Below, in pieces: positions 18,124 to 24,826 of a DNA stretch of 64,000 nucleotides. A model generated the notes under the pieces. The model had not been told where the DNA came from. It searched no databases and was given only the letters and a program-made list of their open reading frames with translations. The number at the start of each line of letters is the position of its first letter. Positions within the stretch are counted from its first letter, which is position 1. Origin of the DNA: Phyllobacteriaceae bacterium (lineage in GTDB: Bacteria > Pseudomonadota > Alphaproteobacteria > Rhizobiales > Rhizobiaceae); the NCBI GenBank assembly GCA_002708825.1, contig PAPF01000007.1:143572-207571 (forward strand). Reading direction: 5' to 3'. A program made the translations under genes and the position numbers.

Positions 18124-19184
18124 AGGTCGAGCGTCCCGGAATAGGTCACGCCATGTTCGCGCCGCGGCACGATGCGGCCGATGATCTCGACATGCTCGCC
18201 CTCGCGCTGGAGAATGGCGATGGCCTGTGCCGCCTGGTCGGCCTCCACGACGGCCACCATGCCGATGCCGCAGTTGAACGTGCGCAGCATTTCGCGCTCG
18301 GCCACGCCGCCCTCTTTTGCCAGCCAGGAAAACACCGCCGGCACCTCGAAGCCGTCCAGGTCGATCTCGGCGGCAAAATGCTCCGGCAGGACGCGCGGGA
18401 TGTTCTCGGTGAAGCCACCGCCCGTGATATGCGCCAGCGCCTTGATCGCGCCCACTTCGCGGATTGTCGCGAGCAGCGGCCTGACGTAGATGCGCGTCGG
18501 CTCAAGCAGCGCTTCGCCCAGTGTCTTGCCCTCCGCGAAGGGCGCTTGGTCGGACCAGCCGAGCCCGCTCTTTTCCACGATCTTGCGCACCAGTGAATAG
18601 CCGTTGGAATGCACACCGGACGAGGCAAGGCCCAGGATGACGTCGCCCTCCATCACGTGGCCCGACGGCAGCAGCGTGCCGCGTTCGGCCGCGCCCACCG
18701 CGAAGCCGGCAAGATCGTAGTCGCCGCCGGCATACATGCCGGGCATTTCAGCCGTCTCCCCGCCGATCAGCGCACAGCCGGCCTGGCGGCAGCCTTCCGC
18801 GATGCCCGCCACGATGGCCGCGCCCTGGTCGGGGTCCAGCTTGCCCGTGGCGAAATAATCGAGGAAGAACAGCGGTTCGGCGCCCTGCACGACGAGGTCG
18901 TTGACGCACATGGCGACGAGGTCGATGCCGACAGTGTCATGCTTGCCGGCATCGATGGCGATCTTCAGCTTGGTGCCCACGCCGTCGTTTGCCGCCACCA
19001 GCACCGGATCGGTGAAACCGGCCGCCTTCAGGTCGAAAAGGCCGCCGAAGCCGCCGATCTCGCCGTCCGCGCCGGGGCGGCGGGTGGACCGGACCATGGG
19101 CTTGATCTTCTCCACAAGGCTGTTGCCGGCATCGATGTCCACGCCGGCATCGGCATAGGAAAGGCCGTTCTTTGTCTCGCTCAT
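18120..19184 (-). CDS. purM: Phosphoribosylformylglycinamidine cyclo-ligase
   Basis: A 354-aa AIR synthetase, fifth step of purine synthesis, with the ATP-binding N-terminal half ([31 protein letters not shown]) and family blocks [20 protein letters not shown] and [12 protein letters not shown] start at ATG 19184 ([14 protein letters not shown]), where homology begins; the frame is open 54 codons further up but with no family sequence. It is first in a purM-purN operon, divergent from the phosphatidyltransferase at 19383. Confidence 0.97.
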   Translation of the reverse strand: MSETKNGLSYADAGVDIDAGNSLVEKIKPMVRSTRRPGADGEIGGFGGLFDLKAAGFTDPVLVAANDGVGTKLKIAIDAGKHDTVGIDLVAMCVNDLVVQGAEPLFFLDYFATGKLDPDQGAAIVAGIAEGCRQAGCALIGGETAEMPGMYAGGDYDLAGFAVGAAERGTLLPSGHVMEGDVILGLASSGVHSNGYSLVRKIVEKSGLGWSDQAPFAEGKTLGEALLEPTRIYVRPLLATIREVGAIKALAHITGGGFTENIPRVLPEHFAAEIDLDGFEVPAVFSWLAKEGGVAEREMLRTFNCGIGMVAVVEADQAAQAIAILQREGEHVEIIGRIVPRREHGVTYSGTLDL

Positions 19185-19382
19185 GGCGTCTTCCGGGGGT
19201 TGTTCGCGTTTCAGGCTGCTCATGGCATGAAAAGGGGCGCGCCGGCAAGGACGCGCGCCGGGCAGGCCGCCGGGCAGACATGCGTTTTCCCGCGCTTTCA
19301 CGGCCTCGGGACCGGCCGTCTTGCCAATCCCGCGCGGCAAGCCCACATTTCAGGCAAATGCAATGGACAGGCAGGCTGCCGC

Positions 19383-19937
19383 GTGACCATTCCCAACATC
19401 ATCACCGTTCTGCGATTCCTGCTCGTGCCGTTCATCATCAATGCCATGCTGGACGGCCACATGGGCTGGGCGCTGGCCGGGTTCGTGCTGGCCGGCGTTT
19501 CGGATGGCGTGGATGGCTTCATCGCCCGCCAGTTCGACCAGCGCTCCGAACTCGGCGCCTATCTCGACCCGCTGGCCGACAAGCTGCTTCTCGTCAGCGT
19601 CTTCGTGGTGCTCGGCTTCATCGGCGAATTGCCGACCTGGCTGGTGATCGCCATTGTCAGCCGCGATGCCATGATCGTCGGGGCCGTCACCCTGTCCGCC
19701 GTCATGGGACATCCGGTGAAGGTGCATCCGCTGTTCGTCTCCAAGGCGAACACGCTCGTCCAGATCCTGCTGGCCACAGTGGCGCTGGGAGAGCTGGCCT
19801 TCGCGCCCGGCCCGGATTGGCTGCGCTCCGGCCTCATCACCGTGACCGCGCTCTTGACCGGCGCTTCCGCCACGGCCTATCTGGTCACCTGGCTCCAGCA
19901 CATGGGCGGTTATGGCGCGCACGAAGAAGACACCTGA
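19383..19937 (+). CDS. CDP-alcohol phosphatidyltransferase (second PgsA-like enzyme)
   Basis: A 184-aa polytopic membrane enzyme with the full signature DGFIARQFDQRSELGAYLDP followed by LADK. The start is inferred as GTG 19383 (VTIPNIITVLRFLLVP), because no in-frame ATG precedes the conserved N-terminus; GGCAGG lies 8 bases before it. It overlaps the AI-2E-type permease gene by 26 bases. Being a paralogue of pgsA at 6262, it may make a different phospholipid (for example via a cardiolipin-synthase-like reaction), which sequence cannot decide. Confidence 0.88.
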   Translation: MTIPNIITVLRFLLVPFIINAMLDGHMGWALAGFVLAGVSDGVDGFIARQFDQRSELGAYLDPLADKLLLVSVFVVLGFIGELPTWLVIAIVSRDAMIVGAVTLSAVMGHPVKVHPLFVSKANTLVQILLATVALGELAFAPGPDWLRSGLITVTALLTGASATAYLVTWLQHMGGYGAHEEDT

Positions 19938-21063
19938 TTTCGACGCCGAGGATGCGGCCGCCGCCCGGGCGGGCGCTGCGCTGCGCCGTCAGGCGGTCTT
20001 CTGGCTGATCTTCTTTGTCGCCTTCCTCGGCTTTCTTTATATTTTCCGCTCCATCCTGCTCCCCTTCGTCGCGGGAATGGCGCTGGCCTATTTCCTGGAT
20101 CCCGTGGCCGACCGGCTGGAACGTGCCGGCCTCTCGCGCCTGGCCTCCACCATCGTCATCCTGATCGGCTTCGTCGTCGCCTTCCTGTTGGCGCTGATGA
20201 TCGTCGTACCTGTGCTGGCCACGCAGTTGGCCGGCTTCATCGAGCGGCTTCCCGCGCTTGTCTCCGGCCTGCAGGACCTTGTCGGCAGTTTCGACCCGGA
20301 ATGGATCAAGCGCGTCGTGGGCACCGATCCGCAGGGCATCCGCGACGGTGTCAACACGCTGCTCACCCAGGGCGCTGGCTTCCTGTCCACGCTGGCGCAG
20401 TCCATCTGGAGTTCCGGCAAGGCGCTGGTCGACATTGCCGGCCTGTTCGTCGTCACGCCCGTCGTCGCCTTCTACATGCTGCTCGACTGGGACCACATGG
20501 TCGCCCGTGTCGACGGCTGGATCCCGCGCGACCATCTGGCGGCGGTGCGCGAGATCGCCCGCGACGTCAACACGGCCGTTGCCGGCTTCATCCGCGGGCA
20601 GGGCACGGTCTGCCTGGCGCTCGGCATCTTCTATGCCATCGGGCTGACCGCCGTGGGCCTCAATTTCGGCCTGCTGATCGGTCTTGTCGCCGGGCTGATC
20701 TCCTTCATTCCCTATATCGGCTCGCTGGTCGGTCTGGCCGTGTCGATCGGTGTCGCGCTGGTCCAGTTCTGGCCCGACTGGATCTGGATCGCCGCGGTGG
20801 CGGCAGTCTTCTTCTCCGGCCAGTTCCTTGAAGGCAACATCCTGCAGCCCAAGCTGGTGGGCGACCGCGTCGGCCTGCATCCGGTCTGGCTGATGTTTGC
20901 CCTGTTCGCTTTCGGCATGCTGTTCGGCTTCGTCGGCCTGCTGATCGCGGTGCCGGCTGCCGCCGCCGTCGGCGTGCTCGCCCGCTTCGGGCTTAAATCC
21001 TATCTTGCCAGCCCGGTCTATCGCGGCCATTCGCATGGCCCGCGCGAGGGAAGCGAGGGCTGA
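19912..21063 (+). CDS. AI-2E family transporter (PerM-like permease)
   Basis: A 383-aa integral membrane protein of the AI-2E/UPF0118 family. About seven or eight hydrophobic segments are visible, including QAVFWLIFFVAFLGFLYIF, the long central soluble-plus-helix region (residues 85-170) and the C-terminal GLLIGLVAGLISFIPYIGSL block with FLEGNILQPKLVG, the family hallmark. The name covers exporters and Na+/H+ antiporters, and autoinducer-2 transport should not be assumed. It overlaps the upstream gene and is 6 bases ahead of hdaA. Confidence 0.92.
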   Translation: MARTKKTPDFDAEDAAAARAGAALRRQAVFWLIFFVAFLGFLYIFRSILLPFVAGMALAYFLDPVADRLERAGLSRLASTIVILIGFVVAFLLALMIVVPVLATQLAGFIERLPALVSGLQDLVGSFDPEWIKRVVGTDPQGIRDGVNTLLTQGAGFLSTLAQSIWSSGKALVDIAGLFVVTPVVAFYMLLDWDHMVARVDGWIPRDHLAAVREIARDVNTAVAGFIRGQGTVCLALGIFYAIGLTAVGLNFGLLIGLVAGLISFIPYIGSLVGLAVSIGVALVQFWPDWIWIAAVAAVFFSGQFLEGNILQPKLVGDRVGLHPVWLMFALFAFGMLFGFVGLLIAVPAAAAVGVLARFGLKSYLASPVYRGHSHGPREGSEG

Positions 21064-21069
21064 ACCGCC

Positions 21070-21780
21070 ATGTCCGCCGCCCGCGACGATGCACCCCGGC
21101 AATTGCCTCTCGATCTGAGCCACGAGCCTGGCCGTTCGCGCGACGAGCTCGTTGTCAGCCCGGCCAATGCGGAGGCCGTCGCCCTGGTCGACAACTGGCC
21201 GGACTGGCCGTCGCCGGTGGTCGTGCTCGCCGGACCGGCCGGAGCGGGCAAGACACATATCGCCACCATCTGGCAGGAGGTATCCGGCGCTGTCGCCCTG
21301 AACGCCGGCAGGCTGGACGCGAAAGCCCGCGCCGATGCCGTCGAGGCCGGTGCCGCCCTCATCGACGATGCCGGTGAACCGGGACTGGACGAAACCGGCC
21401 TGTTTCATCTGATCAACGAGATGCGCGGGTCAGGCGGGCGCCTGCTCCTGACCGCGCGCCGCTTCCCCGGTGCCTGGGGCGTGACGCTTCCCGATCTCGC
21501 CTCGCGCCTGCGTGCGGCGACGACCGTCGAGATCGCAGAGCCGGACGAGGCGCTGCTGACCGGCGTCATTACCAAGCTTTTCGCCGACCGGCAGCTGATG
21601 GTCGACCCCGGCGTTGCCGGTTTCCTCGTCCGGCGTATCGAGCGCTCCCTGGCATCGGCCGCGGCGGTCGTCGAGGCGATCGACAGGGCGTCGCTGGAGC
21701 GGCGCAGCCGTATCACCCGCCATCTTGCCGGCCAGGTCATCGCGGCGCTCGATGACCGGCAGGGCCATCTCGATCTTTGA
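21070..21780 (+). CDS. hdaA: DnaA-related regulator HdaA (regulatory inactivation of DnaA)
   Basis: A 236-aa protein made of the DnaA-type AAA+ core only. Residues 11-16 read QLPLDL, a beta-clamp-binding peptide as in Hda proteins. Walker A is GPAGAGKT at 55-62. The Walker B/lid part reads AALIDDAGEPG, and the sensor II arginine region is RRIERSLASAAAVVEAID. Such proteins stimulate ATP hydrolysis by DnaA on the loaded clamp and so limit replication initiation. Absence of the DnaA DNA-binding domain supports Hda over DnaA. Confidence 0.88.
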   Translation: MSAARDDAPRQLPLDLSHEPGRSRDELVVSPANAEAVALVDNWPDWPSPVVVLAGPAGAGKTHIATIWQEVSGAVALNAGRLDAKARADAVEAGAALIDDAGEPGLDETGLFHLINEMRGSGGRLLLTARRFPGAWGVTLPDLASRLRAATTVEIAEPDEALLTGVITKLFADRQLMVDPGVAGFLVRRIERSLASAAAVVEAIDRASLERRSRITRHLAGQVIAALDDRQGHLDL

Positions 21781-21847
21781 GCACGGGCTGCGGCAAAACC
21801 GGTTGCGTCCCGTTCGCCGGGCGTGTATCCGGCTTCTCGTCGGAGTT

Positions 21848-21924
<77 letters not shown>

Positions 21925-22107
21925 ACGTCATTCCCGGGACAAGGCGGCAAGGGACAGGCGTGGCGCGGACGCGCCGGCGCACAAAGGGTATTTACCCCGC
22001 GAACCCGTCGCGTATATAGCGTTGGTCGAGAGGGAAGGGTGCCGCCGCGAGGCCGCGGTTCGGGCGCTTCATCCCGACGAGCGACAGCAAGCCTGCGGGG
22101 AAAAGAG

Positions 22108-22413
22108 ATGAGCGCGCGCATTTTCAGTCCGGCCAAGACCGCGATGCAATCGGGCAAGGCGAAGACGGGCCGCTGGATCCTGGAGTTCGAGCCGGAATCG
22201 CCGCGCAAGATCGATCCGCTGATGGGCTATACCACCTCGTCCGACATGAAGAGCCAGGTAAGGCTGTCCTTCGAGACGAAGGAAGAGGCCATCGCCTATG
22301 CGGAGAAGAACGGCATTGCCTATTCGGTGCGTGAACCGAAAGAGTCCAAGCGCCGCCAGATTTCCTATTCCGACAATTTCCGCTACGACCGCAAGACGCC
22401 CTGGACGCACTGA
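22108..22413 (+). CDS. Complex I accessory subunit, NDUFS4-type (ETC complex I subunit)
   Basis: A 101-aa protein matching the NDUFS4/18-kDa accessory subunit conserved from alphaproteobacteria to mitochondria: SARIFSPAKTAMQSGKAKTG, WILEFEPESPRKIDPLMGYT, then SFETKEEAIAYAEKNGIAY and a C-terminal NFRYDRKTPWTH. It binds the peripheral arm of complex I near the FMN/Q modules. It is encoded outside the nuo operon, 12 kb away, as usual. ATG 22108 follows GGGGAAAAGAG. Confidence 0.95.
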   Translation: MSARIFSPAKTAMQSGKAKTGRWILEFEPESPRKIDPLMGYTTSSDMKSQVRLSFETKEEAIAYAEKNGIAYSVREPKESKRRQISYSDNFRYDRKTPWTH

Positions 22414-22440
22414 GCAGCGCGCTTTCAGGCAAGGCGCAGC

Positions 22441-22481
22441 ACGGCCCCTTAGCTCAGCTGGATAGAGCACCGGCCTTCTAA
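22441..22481 (+). repeat. Left 41-bp direct repeat (attL-type): 5' half of tRNA-Arg
   Basis: Forty-one bases identical to 23751-23791, starting ACGGCCCCTTAGCTCAGCTG. They comprise 2 upstream bases plus the tRNA-Arg 5' half through the anticodon TCT and the two following A residues. After base 22481 the sequence leaves the tRNA (CCGGAAAGTGC), so this copy cannot fold into a tRNA. It marks the left boundary of a 1.3-kb AT-rich insertion whose crossover point lies in the anticodon loop. Confidence 0.93.
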
Positions 22482-22496
22482 CCGGAAAGTGCTCTA
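22463..22496 (+). repeat. Inverted repeat spanning the left element junction
   Basis: TAGAGCAC (22463-22470), inside the tRNA D-arm/anticodon stem, is perfectly complemented by GTGCTCTA (22489-22496) in the element. An inner CGG/CCG pairing is offset by a GAAA bulge. The hairpin encloses the inferred crossover site CTTCTAA and could be a recombinase-site arm or a simple terminator-like fold. Confidence 0.6.
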
Positions 22497-22538
22497 TTGA
22501 AATCATTACATAATTTCCGTTTTTGATGCCCGAAAAAG

Positions 22539-22567
22539 AGAGCATCGGCCCTAAAAGCCGGTGCTCT
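22539..22567 (+). repeat. Hairpin resembling the tRNA-Arg anticodon arm
   Basis: AGAGCATCGGC (22539-22549) pairs with GCCGGTGCTCT (22557-22567) around a CCTAAAA loop, 10 of 11 positions Watson-Crick. The right arm is the exact reverse complement of AGAGCACCGGC in the att repeat (22464-22474). So the element contains internal copies of the att core in both orientations. A T-rich tail (CTTTG) is too short for a confident terminator. Confidence 0.55.
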
Positions 22568-22703
22568 TTGCATTGAATTAATTGGGTAATTTCGAATAGT
22601 TGCAAACGGCCATCTATTTTGTGACTAATTTTGAGAATAGACGAGAATAATCCACCGCCTTTTGTTCGATATATGTTCCGTTTGTATGTTATGCTGTCTG
22701 TAT

Positions 22704-23072
22704 ATGGAAAGAGAAATAAAATTTCGCGCTTGGGATCGTAATCGTCTTAAAATGTACCAGCCCGCATGGTCATTCTTTAGATCAGATCAAAATACTATGG
22801 CTCAAGAAATAAACGCAGTTGGTCCGTATACATTTAGCGTTATCATGCAATACACCGGCCTCAAGGACAAGAACGGTATGGAGATTTATGAGGGGGATAT
22901 TATCAAGGACGATTGGAGGGAAGAAATTGGACAAATAAAATTTGATGAAGGGTGTTTCGCTTGTTTATTGGACGGTACAATAGAGCACCTTGCGGAGTGC
23001 GCCAGTGATATAGAAGTCATCGGCAACATCTACGAAAACCCGGAGTTAATCGATGCAGCGTCGGACGCTTGA
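22704..23072 (+). CDS. YopX family protein (phage-type)
   Basis: A 122-aa protein with the YopX domain: N-terminus MEREIKFRAWDRNRLKMYQP, the core MQYTGLKDKNGMEIYEGDIIK and a C-terminal IEVIGNIYENPELI. YopX proteins are common on phages and conjugative elements of Firmicutes and Proteobacteria, and their biochemical role is unknown. The start is the ATG at 22704, giving the family N-terminus; it has no clear Shine-Dalgarno, and a TTG 42 bases upstream is in frame. AT-rich codon use is unlike the neighbouring chromosome. It overlaps the next gene by 20 bases. Confidence 0.88.
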   Translation: MEREIKFRAWDRNRLKMYQPAWSFFRSDQNTMAQEINAVGPYTFSVIMQYTGLKDKNGMEIYEGDIIKDDWREEIGQIKFDEGCFACLLDGTIEHLAECASDIEVIGNIYENPELIDAASDA

Positions 23073-23607
23073 TGAGTTCAAAAAACTCAACCCACATTTG
23101 GATGCGTTTTGGCCGTACCTTGAACTTCTCAACAAGGAGAGTGATCGGGGAGCCGTACTAATATCGACTGGCTTTTTAGAGCAGCAACTACGTGACGTAT
23201 TACTCGCGTTCATGCTTGATGATAAGAAGGTAGCAAAGTTGGTAGATGGTGCTAATGCACCGCTTGGTACGTTCAGTTCGCGCATAGCAGCTTGCTACGC
23301 ATTCGGCCTTATTTCGGAAAAAGAACGTTTCGACCTCGATCAATTAAGGGGCATCCGAAATGACTTTGCTCACAACATACATGTTTCATTTGAAACACAG
23401 AGTGTCATCAATCGATGCGCTACGCTCCGACATAAAGCGCATGACTACGACAGTGAAAAATTGGGTGAAGTGAGGATGAGTCCTTCTGCCCAGTTCAGGA
23501 CGGCAGCAGTTGCGCTGATTATGAGCTTAATCAATCGTGCAACATACGCATCGCGCAAGCGTCGAATAACAGAAATTTGGCCGGACCAGTCCAAAGCTGA
23601 GAGATAA
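23053..23607 (+). CDS. MltR-family (mannitol repressor-like) small protein
   Basis: A 184-aa all-helical protein resembling the MltR family: LISTGFLEQQLRDVLLAFML, the diagnostic block GANAPLGTFSSRIAACYAFG followed by LISEKERFDLDQLRGIRNDFAH, and a C-terminal helix. In Enterobacteria MltR represses the mannitol operon, but stand-alone copies on mobile DNA have no known sugar link, and none is present here. The RNDFAH motif recalls HEPN-like Rx4-6H nuclease motifs, although here the spacing is Arg-Asn-Asp-Phe-Ala-His. Translation is probably coupled to the YopX gene; CGGAG precedes ATG 23053. Confidence 0.78.
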   Translation: MQRRTLDEFKKLNPHLDAFWPYLELLNKESDRGAVLISTGFLEQQLRDVLLAFMLDDKKVAKLVDGANAPLGTFSSRIAACYAFGLISEKERFDLDQLRGIRNDFAHNIHVSFETQSVINRCATLRHKAHDYDSEKLGEVRMSPSAQFRTAAVALIMSLINRATYASRKRRITEIWPDQSKAER

Positions 23608-23612
23608 AGAAT

Positions 23613-23648
23613 GCCACTCTGGAAACGGGGTGGCCTTTCTCATTTTTT
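23613..23648 (+). terminator. Rho-independent terminator of the tRNA-Arg element operon
   Basis: The stem GCCACTC/GGGTGGC (one G-T pair) with an eight-base loop is followed by CTTTCTCATTTTTT, starting 5 bases after the MltR-like stop codon. It insulates the downstream reconstructed tRNA gene from element transcription. Confidence 0.8.
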
Positions 23649-23750
23649 CCGCTATGAAATTCCCCGGAATCCGCCAAAAACGCCGTGACTAAAGCGAGAA
23701 TAAATCAGTGACAGTGGCACTCAAAACAGCTAAGTCATTGAAAAATAACA

Positions 23751-23791
23751 ACGGCCCCTTAGCTCAGCTGGATAGAGCACCGGCCTTCTAA
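23751..23791 (+). repeat. Right 41-bp direct repeat (attR-type)
   Basis: The right copy of the 41-bp repeat at 22441-22481, identical base for base. It supplies the 5' half of the intact tRNA-Arg. Upstream sequence is element DNA, so the functional tRNA must now use a promoter carried by the element. A possible one is GTGACA-N17-TAAGTC ending about 20 bases before the tRNA. Confidence 0.92.
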
Positions 23792-23829
23792 GCCGATGGT
23801 CGCAGGTTCGAATCCTGCAGGGGTCGCCA
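23753..23829 (+). tRNA. tRNA-Arg (TCT)
   Basis: A complete 77-nt tRNA with encoded CCA. The acceptor GGCCCCT pairs with AGGGGTC (one G-U pair), the D-arm is GCTCAGCTGGATAGAGC, the anticodon loop is CTTCTAA giving TCT, and the T-arm is GCAGGTTCGAATCCTGC. It reads rare AGA codons. Its 5' half is duplicated at 22441 as the scar of an integration. Confidence 0.97.
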
Positions 23830-23948
23830 TCTTTTCAGGGCCCATAACCCTTTCAGGGTCAATATCTTGTGTGCCCGGGTTCAATCCGTTTGGGCAACGG
23901 TGTCGAGGCGTTGTCGCAGGGCCTTGCAGGCCGTTTGACCCGGCTCGC

Positions 23949-24824
23949 TCACACGGAGACCATGTCCACCGACTGGGTCGTCGTCTGCCCGCCCGACAGC
24001 CGAAGGTGCCCCTTGACCGGGGCCACGTCGAAATAGTCGCGTCCGTGGGCGACGACCACATGGTCCTGGCCCGCGTCCATCCTGTTGGTCGGGTCCAGTT
24101 CGGCCCAGCCAGCCTTGCCGCCGCACCACACACGCACCCAGGCATGCATGGCGTCGGCACCTTCCAGGCGCGACTGACCCTCCGGCGGCAGCGTGCGCAG
24201 GAAGCCGCTGACATAGCCCGCCGGAATGCCCAGCGAGCGCAGCGCGCCGATCATGATGTGGGTGAAATCCTGGCAGACGCCGCGCCGGGCGGCGAATGCG
24301 TCGGCATGGGGCATGTCGACGGCGGTGAAGTCCGGGTCGAAGGCCATCTCGTCATTGAGTGCGTTGCAGACGCGCCGGGCGGCCTCGAGGACCGTTCCGG
24401 CGCCCTCCGTGACGCCAAGCGCCCAGGCGGCAATGGCTCCATCCGGGGGCACGCGTGGCGAGGGCGGCAGGAAGTGGTGCGGGCTGTCCGGCCCGAGCGA
24501 CCGCGTTGCCGCGAGATCTCCTGCCAGGTCCGCCAAGGCGAGCGCCGGTGCGGGCATGGTAACGGGTGCGGGGCGCTCCACCCGGGCGCGCATCACGAAC
24601 CCCGTCCGGGTCACGGCTTCCCCGTAACGGATGTCGACGGCGGCATTGCCGAAGAAATCGCGCCGCTCGGCCCGTTCGACCGGTTGCGGCGTGCATTCCA
24701 CGGTAGCCTCCAGAACCTTCTGGATGCCGCGGATCTCGCGCGGCAGGAGGCGCAGCACATGGCGCCCCCCGTCGGCGGGCGCGTCGTAGGCATATTCGAT
24801 GGCAAGGCGGATATCGTAGAGCAT
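23949..24824 (-). CDS. Transglutaminase-like protein
   Basis: A 291-aa transglutaminase/protease-fold protein with an N-terminal bacterial transglutaminase-like beta domain (MLYDIRLAIEYAYDAPADGG) and a catalytic core whose triad is Cys184 (RRGVCQDFTH), His227 (DAMHAWVRVW) and Asp244 (AELDPTNR). No signal peptide, so cytoplasmic. It is the last gene of a three-gene operon, starting 2 bases after the ATP-grasp/alpha-E gene. Proteins of this set are thought to cleave or form amide bonds in a peptide or protein-tag pathway; the substrate is unknown. Confidence 0.92.
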   Translation of the reverse strand: MLYDIRLAIEYAYDAPADGGRHVLRLLPREIRGIQKVLEATVECTPQPVERAERRDFFGNAAVDIRYGEAVTRTGFVMRARVERPAPVTMPAPALALADLAGDLAATRSLGPDSPHHFLPPSPRVPPDGAIAAWALGVTEGAGTVLEAARRVCNALNDEMAFDPDFTAVDMPHADAFAARRGVCQDFTHIMIGALRSLGIPAGYVSGFLRTLPPEGQSRLEGADAMHAWVRVWCGGKAGWAELDPTNRMDAGQDHVVVAHGRDYFDVAPVKGHLRLSGGQTTTQSVDMVSV

Positions 24825-24826
24825 CG

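Larger units (their letters stand above)
22441..23791 (+). mobile_element. Integrase-less genetic element inserted in tRNA-Arg(TCT)
   Basis: A unit of 1,310 bp between the starts of two 41-bp direct repeats. Its base composition is clearly AT-richer than both flanks, and its codon use departs from the chromosomal genes. It carries an overlapping gene pair, YopX-family then MltR-like, closed by an intrinsic terminator. No integrase, recombinase, excisionase or replication gene is present, so it is either a decayed prophage/ICE end or a small passenger mobilised in trans. After integration the intact tRNA on the right has its 5' half supplied by the element. Boundaries are well supported, mobility is inference. 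Confidence 0.8.

Noticed and set aside
18609-19382. Plus-strand frame joined to the phosphatidyltransferase, antisense to purM
   Set aside because: The upstream part is the complement of purM and lacks membrane-enzyme character; GTG 19383 is the sensible start.
22443-22520. Second tRNA-Arg gene at the left repeat
   Set aside because: The sequence leaves the tRNA after the anticodon; there is no anticodon 3' stem, T-arm or acceptor 3' strand.
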